DNA from: Candidatus Kuenenia stuttgartensis
Lineage (GTDB): Bacteria > Planctomycetota > UBA11346
Length of the DNA: 60,722 nt
Direction of reading: 5' to 3'
Assembly: GCA_945876185.1 (NCBI GenBank)
Contig: CAMCMZ010000012.1
Location: 1-60,722, forward strand
Shown: positions 45,690-54,945 of the stretch, in pieces
Numbering within the stretch: the first letter of the stretch is position 1
How the letters are laid out: every line of letters starts with the position of its first letter
Made by a program: the position numbers and the translations under genes
The notes under the pieces: model-generated
Told to the model about the DNA's origin: nothing
What the model saw: only the letters and a program-made list of their open reading frames with translations
Databases searched by the model: none

Positions 45690-48389
45690 TTAGCCCGCGA
45701 CCTGCTTCGGCACTGCCCGGCGCGAACCGGTCGATACGTGGCCGCCGGCTTCATGGCGCTGGGTGCTGGTACCGATCTGCTCAGCGACCCGGCGGCGCTC
45801 GCTGTGCTCGATCTCCTGCCGGATCTTGTCCCAGTCGATCGCCTGGCCGTGGTCGAGGCGATTGCGGGCCGACGCCAGCACCGGGTCTTCAGGAGCGCCC
45901 GACAGGGCACCGATGCGGTCGAGCTGCAGGCGTGCCTCGCCCAGGCGGTCTTCGATCTGGAAGAGCGGCACCGCATGGCTCAGGAATCGCACCGACTGGC
46001 GGGTGTCGCCCAGGGCCTCATGCAGATCGGCCAGCTGGAGGACCAGGTCGGGATTGCCGGGCTGGCTTGCGACCAGGCGCTGGAGGAGTTCGAAGGCGCG
46101 CTCGATCTCGCCGTGTTCGAGCAGGTCTTCCAGCAGCACCCGCCCGTGGCTGAGTTCGCCGACCTCGTCGCCGATGCGGTTGAAGAGCGCGACCAGTTCG
46201 CTGCGCTGTTCATAGGCCAGACCATCGGCCCCGAGGATGCGTTTGCGCGCGTGTTCGAGGGCGATGCCGTGGTTGTTGGTCTGCATCGCCACCTGCACCA
46301 CGTTGCGCAGCAGGCGGTCGTATTCCGGCCCTGGATTGCGCTCCAGCAGGCGCGCCAGGCGCACTCGCGTCTCCAGGTCGTCCGGGCGCAGGCGGCAGAT
46401 CTGGATGAGCAGGTCGCGGGCGGCCTCTTCGTCGCACATCCCGAGCGCGAGGTCGGCGGCATTGCGGTATTCGCGCAGCGTTGCCGCCCGGTCGCCGACG
46501 CGGTGGGCGAGTGCGGCGAGGCGCACCCGCAGGGTGATCTGCGCCGGTACGCGGACCAGCGCGGCTTCCAGCACCGTGCGCGCGCGGGGCAGGTCGCCGG
46601 CGGCGATCAGCGCCTCAACCGCCTGGGCCCAGCGTGCGGCGGCTTCGCCCTCCTGGCCGAGCTTCAAGCGCAATTCCGCGAGGGCGAGGAGGATTTCGAC
46701 CTCGGCACCGCCGAGATCGATCATGCGTTCATAGGTGCGGATCAGGCCGGAATCGTCGCCGCTGCGCGCCTGCGCCTGGGACGCGAGGCGCAACTGGCGC
46801 ACCGCGCCGTCGCGGTCACTGCGCTTCTGATAGGATTTCGCCAGCCAATCGTTGACCGCGGCGTCCTCAGGATCGAGCCGGCCGAGCAGCTCATAGGTGG
46901 CGAGCAGACTGGCGTCGGCGCTTTCGCCCTGGGCCGCAGTCCGACGTTCGGTGCTGTTGGCGCTGCGGCGGGTGGTGGTCCGGTTGCGTTGCGCCGCGAT
47001 GGCGGCGCGCAGCACGGAGCGGGCCTCGGTTCCGCGCTGCTCTGCGACCAGGAGTTCAGCGCAGGTACGGGCGTGGTCGCAGCGGCTGGGATCGAGCGCC
47101 AGCAGCGATTGGTAGGCCTTGATCGCATCGCCGGGCCGGCCGAGTTCGCGGTGGGCGCGGGCGGCGATCTCAAGCTGCACCGCCGCCTGGTCGCGGTCGC
47201 CTTGGGCGGCGGCGAGGCGGGCGAGCACGGTGGCGGTCAGGGCGGGATCGGCGCCGTGCTCATGCGCCTCGTTGACTGCCTGCACGGCCTGTTCGAACTC
47301 GCGCTTGCCCTCGTAGTGGCGCGCTAGCTCCAGCCACACCCCGACCGCGTCCTCGCGTTCGTTGGCCGAGGTGTAGATCGCGGCCAGGCCCTTGAGCGGG
47401 GCCTCGGGATCGCCGCCCAGACGCAGGGCGTTGCGTAGCGCGACCACGGTGGCGGTGTGGTCGTTCAGGCCGGAGGCGGCGCGCAGGTATTCGGCGGCGG
47501 CCTCTGCGGCGCGACCGGCGTGATCGTGCAGTTCGGCCAGGTGCAGGTGCAGGCGGCCGCCGTCCTGGCCGCAGGCGATCGCGCGCTGGTACAGGCCCAG
47601 CGCCACCCGCCGATTGCCCCGGCTGAAGGCGGCGTCGGCCAGCACCACGAGTTCCGGCCCGCCCGCCAGGCGCAGCAGGCCAAGGCGGCGCAGTTCGGCC
47701 TGGGCGTGGATGGCGCGAAACGGCGTCAGGCGCGGATGGTCGCGGCAGTCGATCAGCGGCAGGCTGGTGCCAATGTGATCAAGCATGCGGCGGCAGTCGG
47801 TGGACAGATCCTGCGGTGCTTCCAGGTGCTCGACCCGGACCAGCACATCCCAGTCGTCCGGCACCTGGCCCACCGCCCGCGCCAGTTCGTCCTGGCGGCG
47901 CAGGCATTCGAGGATCATGCCGCCGGGATTGATTACCACACCGAGTTCGGCCTGGAACTTCGCCCAGGGATCCTGGGTCGGGCCGGCGTCGGTGAGGAAG
48001 ACGACTTTCGGCTCCTTCCAGCCCAGCATCACCGCGAACTCTTCCTCGCAGTGGCAGTCGACCGCGTCGAGCAGCGCATCCTGGCTGAGGATGCCAAGTT
48101 CGAGCAACTTGCTGGCCAGGACCTGTGGCGGTTCCGGCGCCAACTGCACCAGCTGCGGTTCGAGCGTCGTCCAGGGCGCCACGTCGGCCCAGCCCACTGC
48201 CTTTGCGAAGAGCGGCGCGCCAGCCCCGGTGACCGCGACCAGTTGTCCGGCAGCGAAGTGCAGGCGGCGCTGCGTCTCTGCCGTCGGTCCGATCACCAGC
48301 ACGCCGGAGCGTCGTTGCCCCGCCACCGCCTGGATCATCGCCGGCAGGTCGATGAGCAGACCGCCTGAACTCGTGGTGTTGCCAGCCAT
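45690..48389 (-). CDS. DUF4388 (PATAN-like) and TPR protein
   Basis: 899 residues from ATG 48389. The first about 110 residues (GGLLIDLPAMIQAVAGQRRSG, LHFAAGQLVAVTGAG) match the DUF4388/PATAN pattern seen in bacterial signalling proteins. From about 240 to 880 the protein is built of TPR repeats (ALGLYQRAIACGQD, AIKAYQSLLALDPSRCDHA). There is no signal peptide or membrane helix, so it is likely a cytoplasmic scaffold. It lies beside the Ser/Thr kinase gene on the same strand with a 250 bp gap, which is consistent with a shared pathway but does not prove it. Confidence 0.8.
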   Translation of the reverse strand: MAGNTTSSGGLLIDLPAMIQAVAGQRRSGVLVIGPTAETQRRLHFAAGQLVAVTGAGAPLFAKAVGWADVAPWTTLEPQLVQLAPEPPQVLASKLLELGILSQDALLDAVDCHCEEEFAVMLGWKEPKVVFLTDAGPTQDPWAKFQAELGVVINPGGMILECLRRQDELARAVGQVPDDWDVLVRVEHLEAPQDLSTDCRRMLDHIGTSLPLIDCRDHPRLTPFRAIHAQAELRRLGLLRLAGGPELVVLADAAFSRGNRRVALGLYQRAIACGQDGGRLHLHLAELHDHAGRAAEAAAEYLRAASGLNDHTATVVALRNALRLGGDPEAPLKGLAAIYTSANEREDAVGVWLELARHYEGKREFEQAVQAVNEAHEHGADPALTATVLARLAAAQGDRDQAAVQLEIAARAHRELGRPGDAIKAYQSLLALDPSRCDHARTCAELLVAEQRGTEARSVLRAAIAAQRNRTTTRRSANSTERRTAAQGESADASLLATYELLGRLDPEDAAVNDWLAKSYQKRSDRDGAVRQLRLASQAQARSGDDSGLIRTYERMIDLGGAEVEILLALAELRLKLGQEGEAAARWAQAVEALIAAGDLPRARTVLEAALVRVPAQITLRVRLAALAHRVGDRAATLREYRNAADLALGMCDEEAARDLLIQICRLRPDDLETRVRLARLLERNPGPEYDRLLRNVVQVAMQTNNHGIALEHARKRILGADGLAYEQRSELVALFNRIGDEVGELSHGRVLLEDLLEHGEIERAFELLQRLVASQPGNPDLVLQLADLHEALGDTRQSVRFLSHAVPLFQIEDRLGEARLQLDRIGALSGAPEDPVLASARNRLDHGQAIDWDKIRQEIEHSERRRVAEQIGTSTQRHEAGGHVSTGSRRAVPKQVAG

Positions 48390-48462
48390 CACTGGTGATT
48401 GAAGCGGCCGGGGACCGCCGCGACAAGGGGGATCATGACCGACCGACGGGTCGGAATCGGTT

Positions 48463-50037
48463 TTAGATCCCCGGTCGGGTTCCCGGATCGGTGCCAGTCC
48501 GGGTGATCCGCGCGCGCGTCTCGCCATCGGTGTCGAAGTCGATGGGATCGTAATTTTCCAACGTCACGGCGTTGGGATCCACCGGCTCAGGGCCGTGCGC
48601 GAGGCGCGCTCCGGCGACCACCGCTGCCGCGACGAGCACCACGAGGCTGGCGATCGCTGGCCACCAACCGGCCATCGGCGCACTGGTCACGGACGTGCCC
48701 GACCACAGTCGCGCAGCAGCGGCGAGCAGCACCGCACTCGGTACTGCGATCCCGAGCAGCGGCGTCCACCAGCGGCCCAGACGCAGCGCGCTGTGCGCGT
48801 CCAGATGCCGGCGCAATGGTTCGAGGCCGCCGCTGAGCGCCAGGCCGCCGGTCACCAGGGCGAGCGAGACGACGGCGGTCCAGCTGGCGATTTCCCAACC
48901 GATGCCGCAGAGATCGCCGACGCGGTTGCTCGTCATCGGCAGGGTCGCGAACACGCCGAGGCAGCAGATCCAGGCGGTGATCCGTTCGCGTCCAGACGGC
49001 CAGCGTTCTTCCAGCGCCGCGACGACGCCTTCGAGCACCACCGCGAGCCCGCCAAAGGCCAGCAGGCTGGCGGCGATCAGCCAGGTGAGCGACGCAAGTG
49101 TGGCCACGGTCGGGGTGAACGCCGCCGCAAAGGCCAGCGGAATACCAGCGGCCAGCAGCAATGGTGACGGGGCAATGCCGGATCCGCTGAGGAAACCGGG
49201 GCCGGCGTTGGTCAGTGCGGTGGCGGTCAGCAGCGCCAGCCCCAGCGCGGCCAATGCCCCGACCGGGATGGCGACCATGGCCAGGCCGGTCAGGTCGCGC
49301 CCGCGTTCCAGCCGGCGCGCCAACGCCCCATGGCAGGCCAGGCCGGCGCCCAGACCGGGCAGCACCGCCAGCCCCAGGTCGGCCACCAGTCCCCAAGGAT
49401 CCGCGACCGGGCGCAGGCCGGCTTCCAACCCGGTTCCGGGACGCGACAGCACGATTCCGGCCAGAGTCAGCACCAGCACGGCCGCGATCGGCAAGGCGAT
49501 CAGCGCGAAACGTCCGATCGCCGCGATCCCGCCACGCACGATCAGGAACAAGGCGAGCGCGGTCAGCAGCAGTCCGATCACCGCGCCCCCCTGGAACCGG
49601 AGCGGGCCATGCTGCCCGGTCGCCACCGCGAGGGCGACCCGGGCATGATCGATCGGCAGGTCGTGCGCCGGTGTCCCGGCACCGAGGATCAGTTCTGTCA
49701 TGACGACCAGGGTCCAGGCGAGGCCGCCGGCGAGCAGCACGGCGACCAGGCCCGCCGCCGCCACGCCGAGCCAGCCGGCGAAGCGCAGCGGCCGCGCAAT
49801 CTGGCGCAGGGCCTCTGGCCAGGCGCGCTGGAGCACGTCCCCGACCGCGTATTCAAGCAACAATGGCCCGGTGCCGGCGAGCAGCGCGGTGATTGTCCAG
49901 AGGATCACACCCCAGCCGCCGTGATCGTGCAGGATGAACGGCAGCCGCCACCAGCCCAGAGCGGCGATGGCGAGCGCGCTAGCCCCCGCGAAGGCGAGCC
50001 GGCTCGGCCAGGGCGGTCGGTAGGTGAGCGTCACCAC
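48463..50037 (-). CDS. NSS-family (neurotransmitter:sodium symporter-like) transporter, divergent
   Basis: 524 residues from GTG 50037, about twelve membrane helices. The first helix and loop read ALGWWRLPFILHDHGGWGVIL and then GPLLLEYAVGD. This corresponds to the NSS signature around GN-x-WRFP and LLLEFALG. The family Asn that helps bind sodium is not conserved here, so ion coupling may differ. The C-terminal tail is charged. Its start is three bases after the stop of the helix-turn-helix protein, so the two are co-translated. Confidence 0.8.
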   Translation of the reverse strand: MVTLTYRPPWPSRLAFAGASALAIAALGWWRLPFILHDHGGWGVILWTITALLAGTGPLLLEYAVGDVLQRAWPEALRQIARPLRFAGWLGVAAAGLVAVLLAGGLAWTLVVMTELILGAGTPAHDLPIDHARVALAVATGQHGPLRFQGGAVIGLLLTALALFLIVRGGIAAIGRFALIALPIAAVLVLTLAGIVLSRPGTGLEAGLRPVADPWGLVADLGLAVLPGLGAGLACHGALARRLERGRDLTGLAMVAIPVGALAALGLALLTATALTNAGPGFLSGSGIAPSPLLLAAGIPLAFAAAFTPTVATLASLTWLIAASLLAFGGLAVVLEGVVAALEERWPSGRERITAWICCLGVFATLPMTSNRVGDLCGIGWEIASWTAVVSLALVTGGLALSGGLEPLRRHLDAHSALRLGRWWTPLLGIAVPSAVLLAAAARLWSGTSVTSAPMAGWWPAIASLVVLVAAAVVAGARLAHGPEPVDPNAVTLENYDPIDFDTDGETRARITRTGTDPGTRPGI

Positions 50038-50040
50038 GAT

Positions 50041-51327
50041 TCAGTCCAGCAATCGGTGCGAGTCCATGACCTGCTTCCAGGCCAGGAGCGCGGCGCGCGG
50101 GAGGCGTACAGCCGACGGCTGCCCGGCGGCGGCATCGAGGCGCTGAAATGGAATCGTGCGTTGTTCCAGGCGTTTGGCGACGAAAGCGGGACTGCGGCCG
50201 ATCACCTCGGCGGCGGCCACGGTGTCGAGTCCATCCTCGGCCGGGCTGGTGACCTGCCAGATCGGCTCCCGGGTCAGGTCGTGACGGGCGGACTTGCGAT
50301 TGCGTTGCACCAGCTGCGCCGCGGCCTCGACCAGACCGGCGCTGCCGGCCGCCGCGTGCAGGCGCACCAGGGCGAGGCGCAGTTCGTAGGATCCGCCCAG
50401 GGCCTGGTCCCAGGCCGGCAGGCGGTGGGCGAGCCACGCCGCTGCGTCGGCCGCGCTGCCATGCGCGACCGCGGTATCGGTGAGACGCGTCACCGCATCC
50501 ACCAGGGCGTCCACCACGTCGTCAGCATTGTCGTCACCCTTGAGTACCGGTGCGGCGATCACCTCGACCATCGCCCCAGCGCGCTCGGTCTCACCGGCGA
50601 GCAGATGGCAGCGCACCAGCAGGGTCGCGGTGGCGCCGGTCGGGCGCAGGTTCAGCGCTGAAGCAGCCGCCCCGATCCAGTGCGCGAGATCCGCCAGACG
50701 TTCGCGCGCCGGCGGCAGCAGGCCGCGATCGATGCCGTCGATGAGCCGGCCGGCGAGCGCAGGCCAGTACACGGCCGGCGCCTTGGCCTCAGGTCCACTG
50801 ATCAGCGCCGGCCAGTTCCGGCCGCTGCCGGCCAGGCGCGCGAGGTCGCGGATCGCCGCCTGCACCGGGGCCGGATCCAGGCCGGGCTTCGCCGATCCGC
50901 CCTGGCCTGCAGATTGCCCCTCGCCGGTGACGGCGCGGCTGGCGTGCTCGCACCAGGCCGGATCGAAATGACCGAAAAACAACTGCGGAATGGTGGCGAG
51001 TCCCGAATCAGTGGCGAGCACGGTCACGAACATGCCCTGCGCCCCAGCGAAGAGTTCATTGGCCTTGGCCCGCGCCGCGACCGGATCCAGGCCCTGGCCG
51101 ATCAGCGACTCGACCGCGCCGGCCAGCGGACCGCTGCCGCTGGCCAGGAACTCCGCCACCGCCGTCGTCAGGCTGGGAGACAGCGGCGCGAGGAACGCAG
51201 AATGGAAACACAACTCGCCGGCAAGCATGGCGAACGGGTTGAAGTCGCCGGCCTGGGCGAGCTTTTCGATCTCGGCGACGAAGGCCTGGGGATCGTCGCC
51301 CAGAAGACGCGGGTCGGGTGCGGACAT
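50041..51327 (-). CDS. Hypothetical protein with C-terminal excisionase-type helix-turn-helix
   Basis: 428 residues. The first about 350 are helix-rich and Ala/Leu-rich with no family I recognise. The last about 60 (LDTVAAAEVIGRSPAFVAKRLEQRTIPFQRL, then VRLPRAALLAWKQ) resemble the MerR/excisionase-like HTH_17 fold, though here fused to the end of a long protein. It is three bases upstream of the NSS-like transporter gene, so it may regulate or accompany that transporter. DNA binding is an inference. Confidence 0.6.
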   Translation of the reverse strand: MSAPDPRLLGDDPQAFVAEIEKLAQAGDFNPFAMLAGELCFHSAFLAPLSPSLTTAVAEFLASGSGPLAGAVESLIGQGLDPVAARAKANELFAGAQGMFVTVLATDSGLATIPQLFFGHFDPAWCEHASRAVTGEGQSAGQGGSAKPGLDPAPVQAAIRDLARLAGSGRNWPALISGPEAKAPAVYWPALAGRLIDGIDRGLLPPARERLADLAHWIGAAASALNLRPTGATATLLVRCHLLAGETERAGAMVEVIAAPVLKGDDNADDVVDALVDAVTRLTDTAVAHGSAADAAAWLAHRLPAWDQALGGSYELRLALVRLHAAAGSAGLVEAAAQLVQRNRKSARHDLTREPIWQVTSPAEDGLDTVAAAEVIGRSPAFVAKRLEQRTIPFQRLDAAAGQPSAVRLPRAALLAWKQVMDSHRLLD

Positions 51328-51443
51328 GGCTGCGATGATGGCGGCGGGTCGCGTCCAGCCAGCGGCGAGGGGCGGCGGTCAGGTTGGCGTCAGTACGAGC
51401 ATGCGTGCGGTCAGTTGCGGGTCGCCGCGGTGGCCTGGCGCGA

Positions 51444-52868
51444 CTACTCGCTGACCTGGAGCCGGCTCGCCGGATCGAGGTCAAAGCGGGCCGTCGCGGA
51501 TGCGGACGCCAGTGCCGCCGGTGACCGCCACCAGCCCTGCACGTCGCGGCCCCAGAGCGCATTGAACGCGCACGGACGCGGTTGGGTGTAATCCGGCCGG
51601 AAGATGCGGGTGCCGCCGTTTTCGCGCTTCGCCGGGATCTGCCAGTCGGCGGGAACCTCTGCCCCGGGCCAGGCAAGACGGAGGTTGTCGACGCTCAGGC
51701 CGCGCACGTGTTCAGCCACCACGGCGGCGCGGGCGCGGCGGGCGGCGCGGTTGGCATTCGAGAACTGCGACGAGCGGTTGTCGTCCGCGATCGGCTCAGC
51801 GTCCTCCAGATACGGATAGGCCAGGCTGACATCGCGCAGGGTGATGTCCTCCAGCGCGCCGCCGTCCTCGCTGGTCAGCAGGATGCGGCCCTGGGTGCGG
51901 GCGACGAGGTTCGACACCTGGATGCGGCGAATGGCGCCGAAGGTGCCCGTGTCATTGCCCCGGCGCAGATCGAGGTGGATCGGTCGCGCGAACATGATCG
52001 GCGCGTTGGAATCCAGCACCAAGTTTGACGCCACCACGTCCTCGATCACCGCCCCGTTGCCCGAATAGCAGGCCAGGCCGCGGTTGCAGCCCGACAGGAT
52101 GCAGTTCGCGAAGGCGACCTGCGTGATGTCATTGCGGGTGTTTTCCCAACCGACCTTCAGCGCGGCGCATTCGCTCGAGATCACGCAGTTGCTCACCGCA
52201 ACGCGGCGCACTGGCCGGCTGCGGCCGTTGAGCACGATGCCGTCATCGCCGACGTGGATCTGGCAGTCGCTGATGATCACGTCGCTGGAGCCGCTGATGT
52301 CGATGCCATCGTTGTTCGGCAGGCGCGGATCCGAGGCGATGGTCACCCCCTGCACCCGCACCCGGTCGCTGCAGAACAGATCCAGGTTCCAGTTCGGCGG
52401 ATCCGATAGACGCACGCCCTCGATCACCACGTCACGCGATCGGATTACCGCCACCATCACGTCCGGGCGCGGATCCTTGCCCCGATGCCACGACTCCGGC
52501 GTCGCCCCGGCATCGCACCAGTGCCAGCCCTGGCCGTCGATGGTGCCGCGGCCTTTGATCGTCACGCGCTCAGCATCCTGCACGACGAGGAAGTGTCGGC
52601 GCACGCGCTCCCATTCCGCTTCGGGGTTCGGACTCACCACCGGGATGAACTGTTCCCACCGCGTCGGCCCGACCAGGGTCGCCCCGGCAGTCAGTTCGAG
52701 CGTGGTGTCGCTGCGCACGAACAACGTGCCCGAACGGTAGCGCCCCGGCGGCACCAGCACCGTGGCTGATTGTTCTGAGGCGCGATCCAGTGCCTGCTGG
52801 ATGGCCGTCGTGTTGTCGGTCTGGTCGTCGCCCCGGGCCCCGAGGTCGCGCACGTTGATGATGGTCAT
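51444..52868 (-). CDS. GH28-like (polygalacturonase-fold) protein with altered active site
   Basis: 474 residues, right-handed parallel beta-helix. It starts with the family NVRDLGARGDDQTDNTTAIQQAL and GRGTIDGQGWHW. Of the four GH28 motifs, NTD appears as NNDGID (185-190) and GDD as GDDGIVL (207-213). The GHG motif with the catalytic-site His is replaced by SSECAALKVG (231-240), and no clear RIK follows. It has no signal peptide. It may be a different beta-helix hydrolase, a lyase or a binding protein. Confidence 0.8.
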   Translation of the reverse strand: MTIINVRDLGARGDDQTDNTTAIQQALDRASEQSATVLVPPGRYRSGTLFVRSDTTLELTAGATLVGPTRWEQFIPVVSPNPEAEWERVRRHFLVVQDAERVTIKGRGTIDGQGWHWCDAGATPESWHRGKDPRPDVMVAVIRSRDVVIEGVRLSDPPNWNLDLFCSDRVRVQGVTIASDPRLPNNDGIDISGSSDVIISDCQIHVGDDGIVLNGRSRPVRRVAVSNCVISSECAALKVGWENTRNDITQVAFANCILSGCNRGLACYSGNGAVIEDVVASNLVLDSNAPIMFARPIHLDLRRGNDTGTFGAIRRIQVSNLVARTQGRILLTSEDGGALEDITLRDVSLAYPYLEDAEPIADDNRSSQFSNANRAARRARAAVVAEHVRGLSVDNLRLAWPGAEVPADWQIPAKRENGGTRIFRPDYTQPRPCAFNALWGRDVQGWWRSPAALASASATARFDLDPASRLQVSE

Positions 52869-52963
52869 GGGGGGCGCTGAATACGGTGAGTCAACCGCTC
52901 GGCAACCCAGGCTGCTGCTGCGATCCCCAAAGAGATTGACTCGTCACGCGTCGGTGACGCGCC

Positions 52964-53683
52964 TCATGCTTCCCCGACGATCTTGGTGGATGGGATTGGC
53001 AACTCCAGGATGTCAGCCAAACCATACAGGTTGTCGATGCAGTCGTGGCCTGGCGCTGCAGCGAGATCCAACGAGTTGCGACGCAACCACACCGGAGTCA
53101 GGCCGGCGGCCTTGGCACCGACAACATCGTCATCGAAATGGTCACCCACATGGATGCATTGCTCCGGCAAGCATCCGAAGCGGGTACAGGCGTAATGAAA
53201 GATTCCGGAGTGGGGCTTGCGGAAACCAGCAATGGCCGGGGTTACCAGGTGCGGAACCAAGCCGGGCAGTCCGATCGCCCGTAACTTGTCAGCCTGCTGA
53301 TCCGGCATGCCGTTGGTCACCACGGCCAGGGCGAGCCCGGGAGCTGCCAGCAGACCGCCAAAGACCTCCAGCACCTCGGGAAAAGGCTTCCAGTGCTGCC
53401 GATACACGGCCTGATAATGTGCCAGATGCTGATCCGCGTCGAAATCGCTGATTGGATTCGGCGCAGCTATCGCCCGGATACGCTGCCGACGGGATTCGGT
53501 CACATCCATGCGTCCTTCCAATGCCAAATGCCAGGTGGACCGGAGAGAAGTTGACCAGCGCTGTTCCGCCAAGGACGGATCGATTCCCATGGAGGTGGCG
53601 ACGACCTGCAAGCCGTGCCGTTCGGCGGTGCGGTTATCGACCAAGGTGTCGTCCAGGTCGAAAAACACGGCGGAAAAACGCAT
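52964..53683 (-). CDS. HAD-superfamily hydrolase
   Basis: 239 residues. Motif I is FFDLDDTLVDN, motif II VVTNG, motif III the Lys of GFRKPHSG and motif IV GDHFDDDVVGAKAAG. A helical cap lies between motifs I and II. It is like YjjG-type nucleotide or small phosphate-ester phosphatases, but the substrate cannot be told. It follows lipA by 12 bases and is probably co-transcribed. Confidence 0.9.
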   Translation of the reverse strand: MRFSAVFFDLDDTLVDNRTAERHGLQVVATSMGIDPSLAEQRWSTSLRSTWHLALEGRMDVTESRRQRIRAIAAPNPISDFDADQHLAHYQAVYRQHWKPFPEVLEVFGGLLAAPGLALAVVTNGMPDQQADKLRAIGLPGLVPHLVTPAIAGFRKPHSGIFHYACTRFGCLPEQCIHVGDHFDDDVVGAKAAGLTPVWLRRNSLDLAAAPGHDCIDNLYGLADILELPIPSTKIVGEA

Positions 53684-53695
53684 TGTCTCGACGAA

Positions 53696-54601
53696 TCAGC
53701 GTGGCGCGGGCAGCGACTCAACCGCGCCGGCCAGCACCTGTTCCGCAAAATAGCTGGAGCGCACGTACGGCCCGGACGCGACCCAACTGAATCCGGCCTC
53801 GCGGCCCCAGCGTTCGTAGGTGGCGAACTGGTCCGGGGTGACGAAGCGCAGGATGTCGTGGTGGTCGAGGCTGGGCCGCAGGTATTGGCCGATGGTCATG
53901 ATGTCGACGTTCGCTGCGCGCAGGTCGGCCATGATGGTGCGGACTTCGTCGTCGGTCTCGCCGAGCCCCACCATGATGCCCGACTTGGTGCGCCGGGTCG
54001 GATCGATTTCCTTGATCCGGCGCAGGAATTCCAGCGAACGGCGGTAGCGCGCCTGCGGTCGCACGGTTGGGTAGAGCCGCTCGACGGTCTCCAGGTTGTG
54101 ATTGAAGACGTCGGGTTTCACCGCGACTGCTGTGGCCAGGGCGGACCCGTTGCCGCAGAAGTCGGGGGTCAGGATCTCGATGAGCGTGCCGGGACAGCGC
54201 CCGCGCACGGCGGCAACGGTGGCGGCGAAGTGCGCCGCGCCGCCATCGGGCAGGTCGTCGCGGTTGACCGAGGTGATGACGACGAATTTCAGTCCAAGTT
54301 CCGCCGTCGCGGCGGCGATGCGCTCGGGTTCATCCGCCTCCAGTGGCGGCGGGGTGCGGGTGTGGGCGACATCGCAGAAGGTGCAGGTGCGGGTGCAGGC
54401 CTCGCCCATCAGCATGAACGTCGCCGCCCGTTTCGCCCAGCATTCCTGGCGATTCGGACAGGTCGCTTCCTCGCAGACGGTTGTCAGCCGGTGCTTGCGC
54501 ACGATGGCGTCGGTGACCGCGCTTTCCGCCGATTCCGGCAGGCTGCGCCGGAACCAGGCCGGCAGGCGTTGGCGGGTGGGACTGACGGGGACGACGGGCA
54601 T
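53696..54601 (-). CDS. lipA: Lipoyl synthase
   Basis: 301 residues. The auxiliary cluster cysteines are Cys43, Cys48 and Cys54 (CEEATCPNRQEC), and the radical-SAM cluster cysteines are Cys69, Cys73 and Cys76 (CTRTCTFC). The C-terminal RSSY supplies the serine ligand of the auxiliary cluster. It inserts two sulfur atoms into octanoyl groups on GcvH and 2-oxoacid dehydrogenase E2 subunits. lipB is not adjacent. The lipoyl product is needed by the glycine cleavage system that includes gcvP in this window. Confidence 0.97.
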   Translation of the reverse strand: MPVVPVSPTRQRLPAWFRRSLPESAESAVTDAIVRKHRLTTVCEEATCPNRQECWAKRAATFMLMGEACTRTCTFCDVAHTRTPPPLEADEPERIAAATAELGLKFVVITSVNRDDLPDGGAAHFAATVAAVRGRCPGTLIEILTPDFCGNGSALATAVAVKPDVFNHNLETVERLYPTVRPQARYRRSLEFLRRIKEIDPTRRTKSGIMVGLGETDDEVRTIMADLRAANVDIMTIGQYLRPSLDHHDILRFVTPDQFATYERWGREAGFSWVASGPYVRSSYFAEQVLAGAVESLPAPR

Positions 54602-54945
54602 CGCAGGATTCCAGGGGGCGGTAGCGTGGCTGGGGATCTACGCAGGCCAACCGGTTTCAACCCAGGGCTGCGGTGGAGTGAACCGTGGATGGCCACGAAG
54701 GGCGCAACGGACCCAAGGGGGAGACCACTGCCCAGGGTCGGTAGTAGGTGTTTCCGCAGTCGCTGCGCCACGGTCTGTGGCCTGGACGAATCAGGTGTCT
54801 GGCCAATCAGCCTGACGCAACAGGCCCAATTTGGTAGAAATGGTTAATTATTCATGAATATTCTTCACGCAGCATCGAAAAATGTCATGCAGCGGGTGAA
54901 CTAAGGCTGGTAAACTGCAGTTCAACCTTTCCAAGGAGCTCTTCG
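54602..54945. other. Divergent intergenic region between lipA and the DUF5648 protein gene
   Basis: 344 bp. The first 200 bp are GC-rich with no clear signal. From about 54830 the DNA turns AT-rich and holds a perfect 10 bp palindrome, ATTCATGAAT (54850-54859), which could be an operator or part of a promoter. The ribosome site AAGGAG (54932-54937) ends the region. Confidence 0.45.
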
